Positions 58,985 to 63,661 of a DNA stretch of 63,661 nucleotides are shown here, piece after piece (the first letter of the stretch is position 1; each line of letters opens with the position of its first letter). Origin of the DNA: Micromonospora rosaria. Lineage in GTDB: Bacteria > Actinomycetota > Actinomycetes > Mycobacteriales > Micromonosporaceae. The notes under the pieces were generated by a model. That model had not been told where the DNA came from, did no database searches, and saw only the letters and a list, made by a program, of their open reading frames with translations. Made by a program: the position numbers and the translations under genes. Where the stretch lies: positions 1-63,661 of the forward strand of contig NZ_LRQV01000023.1 in NCBI RefSeq assembly GCF_001567585.1, read 5' to 3'.

Positions 58985-61631
58985 GCTCCGGATCCGGGGC
59001 AAGCTCGCCCTGCTGGTGACCATCCCGCTGCTCTGCATGGCCGGGCTCACCGTGCCGGTGGTCTGGGAACGGGCCGCGGTGGCGCAGCGGGCCGACGAGA
59101 TCGCCCGTACCGTCCACGTCGCCGGCCGGGTCGGCACGCTGCTGCAACACCTCCAGCGGGAGCGGCTGCTCGCCGTCGGCCTGCTGCTCGGCCAGGCCGA
59201 GCGCACCGACCTGGTGCAGCAGATCGCCGAGGTGGACGACCGGATCGCCGACCTGCGCGTCGACCTCGGCACCGACCTGCCGGCCCAGGTCGACACCGCC
59301 CTCGACGGCATCCGGACGCTGGCCGAACTGCGCACGGCGGTTCTGGCCGGGCAGGCCGCCCCGGAGCAGATCCTGGGCGGGTACGGGCCGGTGCACACCG
59401 CCCTGATCGACGCGCTGCGGCTGCGCTTCGACGTGGACACCCGTACCTCCGCCGGACGGCAGGTGCTGGCGCTGGACGGCATGCTGCGGACCGGTGAGGG
59501 GATGAGCGCCGGGGCCACCCTGATCGTGCTGGTCGCCGCGCAGCCCACCGAACAGCTCGCCACCGCCTACGTGGCGAACATGGCCACCCTGAACACGGAG
59601 AGCGTGCGGTTCAGCAGCCTGATCACCCCCGAGCAGCTCGCCCTGGTGGACCTGGAGGCCGCCGCGGTGACCGCCCGGACCAACCCGGACTTCCTCGTGC
59701 AGTCCGGCCTCGACCCGGTGGCGGCGACCGCCGGGCTGGAGGTGGAGACGCTCTACCCGGCCGTCTCGTCGATGATCACCCTGGGCCAGTTCGTCGAGAA
59801 GAAGCTGGTCGCCGACGTCACCGCCGAGGTGCGCGCCGACCGCACCGCGGCCCTGTCCGCCGCGTACTGGGTGAGCGCCCTGGTGGTCACCGTCCTGGTC
59901 GTCGTCGTGCTGCTCGCCTTCGCGGTGGGCCGGGCGGTGGCCCGGCCGCTGACCCGGCTCACCCGCTCCGCCGACCGGGTCGCCCGGGTCGCCGAGTCCG
60001 AGCTGGTCCGGGTCGCCGACGACGAGTCCGACACCGCCCAGCCGGTACGCCTCGACCCGGTCGACATCCGGGCCCGCGACGAGATCGGTGACCTGGCCCG
60101 TGCCTTCGAGCGGGTCCAGAACACCGCCGCCGGGCTGGTGGAACGGCAGGTGGCCAGCCGGCGCAACGTGGCGCAGATGTTCGGCCACGTCGGCCGGCGT
60201 ACGCAGAACCTGGTGGGCCGGCAGCTCGCCCTGATCGACCGGCTGGAACGGCAGGAGACCGACCCGGGCCGGCTGGAGCAGATGTACCGGCTCGACCACA
60301 TCTCCAGCCGGTTGCGCCGGAACGCGGGCAGCCTGGTGGTGCTCTCCGGGGCCAAGGGCGACGACGCGCACGTGGCGCCGGTGCCGCTGGCCGACGCGGT
60401 CCGCCTCGCGCTCGGTGAGATCGAGGACTACACCCGGGTCGACGTGCAGGTGCCGGCCGGCGTCTCGGCCGCGCCGGCGGTCATCGGCGACCTGGTGCTG
60501 ACCCTCGCCGAGCTGATGGAGAACGCCACCGTCTTCTCCCCGCCGCACACCCGGGTGGTGGTCACCGGGGTGCTCACCGAGGACGGCGCCACGCTGTCCG
60601 TGGTGGACCACGGGATCGGCATGAGCGAGGAGCGGCTGGCCGAGGAGAACGCCCGGCTCACCCGCCGGGAGCGGCTCGACCTCGCCCCGACCGAGGTGCT
60701 CGGCCTCTTCGTGGTGGGTCGGCTGGCCCGCCGGCACGGCTGGCTGGTCTCGCTGGCCGCAACCGCCGCGGGCGGGGTCACCGCCACCATCCGGATCCCC
60801 CGGTCCTGCCTGGTGGTCGGCCCGGCCGAGCGGACCGGCGCCGTGGTCGCGCGGGCCGCCCTGCCCAGCCGGGACCGCCCCGGGCCGAGCGGGCCGTCCC
60901 GCCGGCGGCCCGACACCCCGCCCCGGACCGGCCGGGCGTTGGCCGTGGTCGGCGCGGGCCCGGCCCGGCCGGTGCTGGACTCGACGGCGCTGCCCGACTT
61001 CGACCCGACGCTGCTCAGCCGGGCGACCGAGAGCATGGAGACCGGCGAATCCTGGGACGCCTTCGGCGCCGCGCCGGCCACCGACCCCGCCGCCCCGCCG
61101 GGCCCGCCCCCGACGCCCGGTACCGCGCCGGCCGTCGCCGAGCCGGTGCGGGCGAAGGTGCTCCAGATCGCTCCGGCCCCGGGGAGCCGGCCCGGCCGGA
61201 TGCCCGGGATCCGGCAGCGGGTCCCCGGGGCCAGCCTGCCCCGGACCGCCCCGGTGGTCGCCCCGGTGGACGCCACCGGCGCGGACCCGGCCGCCGCCCG
61301 CGCGCTCGTCGAGCAGTTCGAGTCCGGGGTACGCCGGGCGGAGCAGGTCCGGCCGGAGGACGGCCCGCCCCTACCGGCAGAGTCCCCCGTCGTCCGGCCG
61401 GAGGCCGCCCCGCGTCCCGTCACGGTGGTGCCGGCGGACGGCCGGACGAAGCTGACCCGGCGGGTGCCGGGGGCCAACCTGACCGTCCCGCCGCCCCGGC
61501 AGCCCCCCGCCCAGCACCCCGGCGACCCGGCCGAGGTCCGCGATCTCATCAACGCGTTCGAGACCGGCGTCGCCCGGGCTCTGCGCGAAGTCCGTCCCGA
61601 CCGCCGCACTGAAGAAGGAACGACACGGTGA
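58971..61631 (+). CDS. cvnA: conservon sensor kinase CvnA, NIT domain
   Basis: The 886-residue protein has a membrane segment (LALLVTIPLLCMAGLTVPVV), a NIT-type extracellular domain, a second membrane segment (WVSALVVTVLVVVVLLAFAV), a HAMP linker, a helical dimer part (QMFGHVGRRTQNLVGRQLAL) and an HATPase_c domain with LTLAELMENATVFSPPHTRV, DHGIGMSEERLAEENARL and LGLFVVGRLARRHG. The final 250 residues are Pro/Arg-rich. CvnA starts membrane signalling with CvnB-D. The typical phospho-His is not clear, as in other CvnA proteins. Confidence 0.92.
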   Translation: MLLGRLRIRGKLALLVTIPLLCMAGLTVPVVWERAAVAQRADEIARTVHVAGRVGTLLQHLQRERLLAVGLLLGQAERTDLVQQIAEVDDRIADLRVDLGTDLPAQVDTALDGIRTLAELRTAVLAGQAAPEQILGGYGPVHTALIDALRLRFDVDTRTSAGRQVLALDGMLRTGEGMSAGATLIVLVAAQPTEQLATAYVANMATLNTESVRFSSLITPEQLALVDLEAAAVTARTNPDFLVQSGLDPVAATAGLEVETLYPAVSSMITLGQFVEKKLVADVTAEVRADRTAALSAAYWVSALVVTVLVVVVLLAFAVGRAVARPLTRLTRSADRVARVAESELVRVADDESDTAQPVRLDPVDIRARDEIGDLARAFERVQNTAAGLVERQVASRRNVAQMFGHVGRRTQNLVGRQLALIDRLERQETDPGRLEQMYRLDHISSRLRRNAGSLVVLSGAKGDDAHVAPVPLADAVRLALGEIEDYTRVDVQVPAGVSAAPAVIGDLVLTLAELMENATVFSPPHTRVVVTGVLTEDGATLSVVDHGIGMSEERLAEENARLTRRERLDLAPTEVLGLFVVGRLARRHGWLVSLAATAAGGVTATIRIPRSCLVVGPAERTGAVVARAALPSRDRPGPSGPSRRRPDTPPRTGRALAVVGAGPARPVLDSTALPDFDPTLLSRATESMETGESWDAFGAAPATDPAAPPGPPPTPGTAPAVAEPVRAKVLQIAPAPGSRPGRMPGIRQRVPGASLPRTAPVVAPVDATGADPAAARALVEQFESGVRRAEQVRPEDGPPLPAESPVVRPEAAPRPVTVVPADGRTKLTRRVPGANLTVPPPRQPPAQHPGDPAEVRDLINAFETGVARALREVRPDRRTEEGTTR

Positions 61632-62098
61632 CCAGCCCGCACGTACACGAGAACGTCGACCACCAGAGTCATCCCGCCGGCGACCTGAGCCCCGAGGCGC
61701 GCACCTTCAACTGGCTGCTGGACTCCTTCACCTCCAGCACGGCCGGGGTGCTGGAGGCGATCGCGGTCTCCTCCGACGGGTTGCTGATGGCCATGTCGGC
61801 CATCAAGGACCGGTCCAACGCCGAACGCCTCGCCGCCGTGGTCTCCGGCATGACCAGCCTCGCCGGGGGCGCGGCGAGCTGGTACGCGCTGGGCGGGTTG
61901 AACCGGGTCATCGTGGACATGGCCGAGGGGTACCTGCTGATCAGCGCGATCAGCAGCGGCTCGGTGCTCGGCGTGGTCGCCGACCGGTCGGCGAACCTCG
62001 GCACCGTGGCGTACGAGATGACGCTCTTCGCCGGACGGGCCGGCAGTGCGCTCAGCCCGCGCCTGATCGCCGAGTTGAAGAACGCCGTCCAGCAGTGA
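61628..62098 (+). CDS. cvnB: conservon roadblock/LC7 protein CvnB
   Basis: The 156-residue protein has the roadblock fold: LDSFTSSTAGVLEAIAVSSD, GLLMAMSAIKDRSNAERLAA and GYLLISAISSGSVLGVVADR. Such proteins act as partners of small GTPases. GTG 61628 overlaps the kinase stop by four bases (GTGA), and its own stop overlaps the next start in the same way. Confidence 0.95.
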   Translation: MTSPHVHENVDHQSHPAGDLSPEARTFNWLLDSFTSSTAGVLEAIAVSSDGLLMAMSAIKDRSNAERLAAVVSGMTSLAGGAASWYALGGLNRVIVDMAEGYLLISAISSGSVLGVVADRSANLGTVAYEMTLFAGRAGSALSPRLIAELKNAVQQ

Positions 62099-62571
62099 CC
62101 GTGGATCCCGCCGGCGAGGAGACGGACGCCGAACCGACGTTCCGGATCCGGCCGTACCTGCGGGCCCCGTCCCCGGTCCCCGACCAGACGCCGGTGCCCG
62201 CGCCGGAGAGCGAGCCGGCCCGGCCGGCCGAGCTGCGCCCCTTCGTGCTCACCGCCGGGCGGGTCACCGGGGCCGACCCGGCGATCGGGCTGGAGACCCA
62301 GGTGACCGCCCGCCCGCCGGGCACGGCCTGGGGCGTCGAACCGGTCGCGCGGCTCACCCCGGAACTCCAGGCGATCGTCGCGCTCTGCGTCGAGCCGCTC
62401 TCGGTCGCGGAGATCTCCGCCCGGACCCGGATGCACCTCGGCGTCACCCGGGTCCTGGTCGGTGACCTGCGCGCCTCCGGCCACCTTGATGTGCACGTCA
62501 GTGACGTCGTGGACGCCCACGACCCCGACCTCATCCTGCGAGTGATTGATGGACTCCGTGCGATCTCCTGA
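62095..62571 (+). CDS. cvnC: conservon DUF742 protein CvnC
   Basis: The 158-residue protein has the DUF742 pattern FRIRPYLRAP, RPFVLTAGRV and a winged-helix-like end (LSVAEISARTRMHLGVTRVL, VGDLRASGHLDVH). An added segment rich in Pro lies near residue 30. It is the third conservon part and may link the kinase to the GTPase. Confidence 0.94.
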   Translation: MTVDPAGEETDAEPTFRIRPYLRAPSPVPDQTPVPAPESEPARPAELRPFVLTAGRVTGADPAIGLETQVTARPPGTAWGVEPVARLTPELQAIVALCVEPLSVAEISARTRMHLGVTRVLVGDLRASGHLDVHVSDVVDAHDPDLILRVIDGLRAIS

Positions 62572-63295
62572 ATGGCCGGTCCCGCCGCAGGGCGGACTCG
62601 CCGCCAACAGCGCCCCCGGCCGGTACGCCCTCGCGGTCGGTCCGGTCACCGGCCGGGCCGTCGCCCCCGTCCCGGACGCGCAGCCGCACCGGCCGCCGGG
62701 CACGACGGGCGTACTGGCCGGCCGGCGGAACGGCAAGGCGCCGATCCCGGTCAAGATCGTGGTGGCCGGCGGGTTCGGGGTGGGCAAGACCACCACGGTC
62801 GGCGCCATCTCCGAGATCGTCCCGCTCACCACCGAGGCGGTGATGACCAGCGCCGGCATCGGCATCGACGAGCCCGGCGCCGACTCGGAGAAGACCACCA
62901 CCACGGTGGCGATGGACTTCGGCTGCGTCACCATCGACCAGAGCCTGAAGCTGTACCTGTTCGGCACGCCCGGTCAGGCCCGGTTCGGCTTCATGTGGGA
63001 CGACCTGTCCCGGGGCGCGCTGGGCGCGCTGGTGGTCGTCGACAGCGCCCGGCTCGACGACTGCTACCCGGCGATCGACTACTTCGAGCGGGCCGGGTTG
63101 CCGTTCGTCGTCGGGGTGAACGCCTTCAACGGCCGGCTGGCCCACGACCTCGACTCGATCCGCTGGGCGCTGGCCATCGGTGAACAGGTACCCCTGGTGG
63201 AGTTCGACGCCCGGGAACGGCTCTCGGTACGGGACGCCCTGCTGGTCGTCCTGGACCGCGCGCTGGACCGGGCCACCCGGGACGGGAGGGCCTGA
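62549..63295 (+). CDS. cvnD: conservon small GTPase CvnD
   Basis: The 248-residue GTPase contains KIVVAGGFGVGKTTTVGAIS (P-loop GxxxxGKT), TTTTVAMDFG (switch I area), LFGTPGQARFGFMWDD (G3-like, PGQ in place of DxxG) and VVGVNAFNG (in place of NKxD). The MglA-like CvnD family has these features. A roughly 60-residue Pro/Ala-rich N-terminus precedes the fold. ATG 62549 overlaps CvnC by 23 bases. Confidence 0.94.
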   Translation: MDSVRSPEWPVPPQGGLAANSAPGRYALAVGPVTGRAVAPVPDAQPHRPPGTTGVLAGRRNGKAPIPVKIVVAGGFGVGKTTTVGAISEIVPLTTEAVMTSAGIGIDEPGADSEKTTTTVAMDFGCVTIDQSLKLYLFGTPGQARFGFMWDDLSRGALGALVVVDSARLDDCYPAIDYFERAGLPFVVGVNAFNGRLAHDLDSIRWALAIGEQVPLVEFDARERLSVRDALLVVLDRALDRATRDGRA

Positions 63296-63334
63296 GCCGG
63301 AACCGGCCGGGCCCGTCGTGAAGGAGGCGACGGT

Positions 63335-63661
63335 ATGCGAGGCGATCTGGACGAGACACTGGCCCGGATGGCCCGACGGGAGGAGGCGTTGCGGCGGGCC
63401 GCCGATCCGGGCAGCCGCAACGCCGGCCCGCGCCCGGAGGCGGGTACGGGTGGTGCCGGCGGTGCGAACCGCAGCGGCCTGGCAGGCGGCGGGGCCGGGC
63501 ACCGGCCGGCCCCCGCCGGCGTCGACGGCACCGACCGGGACGGGCCGTCCGGCCCGTCCGGGGCGGACGCCACCGGCCCCGCCGACCACCCCGACGACGC
63601 CCCGCCGGACCGGCGCGACCCGGCCGGGACCGGCGCTGCGGACCGGCCGCGTCCGGCCGAC
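63335..63661 (+). CDS. unknown protein, 3' end outside the window
   Basis: ATG 63335 has GGAGG eight bases upstream. The visible 109 residues begin RGDLDETLARMARREEALRR and continue into Gly/Ala/Pro/Asp-rich disorder. The gene runs off the window end, so a domain could follow. It lies 39 bases after cvnD and may belong to the conservon operon. Nothing more can be said. Confidence 0.65.
   Translation, partial: MRGDLDETLARMARREEALRRAADPGSRNAGPRPEAGTGGAGGANRSGLAGGGAGHRPAPAGVDGTDRDGPSGPSGADATGPADHPDDAPPDRRDPAGTGAADRPRPAD

Noticed and set aside
58659..60737. Long open frame on the minus strand opposite the conservon kinase
   Set aside because: Composition is that of a mirror frame; the plus strand has NIT, HAMP and ATPase regions.

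Overview
The window is chromosomal DNA from a very G+C-rich actinobacterium, most likely Micromonospora or a close relative in the Micromonosporaceae. This rests on codon usage dominated by G/C third positions, a mycothiol synthase gene, a GlnR-type regulator, a complete conservon (CvnA-D), SAM-I and SAM-IV riboswitches, PHO boxes of the GTTCACC type and CIRCE elements. No tRNA, rRNA, insertion sequence, integrase or CRISPR array was recognised.

Layout. 1-1.3 kb: a decaying Phd/RelE toxin-antitoxin remnant, a one-domain GntR regulator and a small Cys/His-motif protein. 1.4-10.3 kb: TPM-domain membrane protein, thiosulfate sulfurtransferase plus DUF1416 partner behind a Cys-rich leader peptide, DUF2993 protein, membrane protein, GlnR-like regulator, polysaccharide deacetylase and mycothiol synthase. 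10.9-20.6 kb: a phosphate region with pstS-pstC-pstA-pstB, a PhoU homologue, a Pit transporter with its DUF47 partner and a PPK2 kinase, with PHO boxes in front of pstS and of DUF47-Pit. 20.6-37.9 kb: mostly housekeeping genes on both strands (DUF402, DinG-like helicase, AI-2E-family transporter, GroES-like protein, PrsW-type protease, a SAM-IV-controlled PLP enzyme, FUSC protein, HD phosphohydrolase, glycolate-oxidase-like FAD enzyme, glycerol-3-phosphate dehydrogenase, membrane-anchored subtilase). 38-47.4 kb: groEL with two CIRCE elements, a Pro-rich membrane protein, cold-shock protein, two acetyltransferases, PaaN and a threonine synthase under a SAM-I riboswitch.

47.7-52.9 kb is the accessory part: small lineage-specific proteins with few recognisable domains, a second one-domain GntR regulator, a DivIVA-motif protein, a second copy of the Cys/His-motif protein and a DUF1828 gene in DNA visibly less G+C-rich than its surroundings. 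53-57.4 kb holds DoxX and an ABC exporter whose ATPase is fused to an S15/CocE-type hydrolase. 57.8-63.7 kb holds a conservon: membrane protein, NIT-domain sensor kinase, roadblock protein, DUF742 protein and small GTPase, translationally coupled, followed by a gene cut by the window end.

The most unusual signals are (i) a promoter, a possible leaderless 10-codon reading frame, a multi-helix fold and an intrinsic terminator packed in front of an acetyltransferase gene (45.8-45.9 kb); (ii) four copies of a hairpin repeat lying directly beside stop codons; (iii) two small proteins with an identical C-x9-C-x5-H-x3-C pattern, each near a one-domain GntR regulator; and (iv) the small-protein clusters at 47.7-51.0 kb. 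All functional statements are from reading the sequence; no database search was run.
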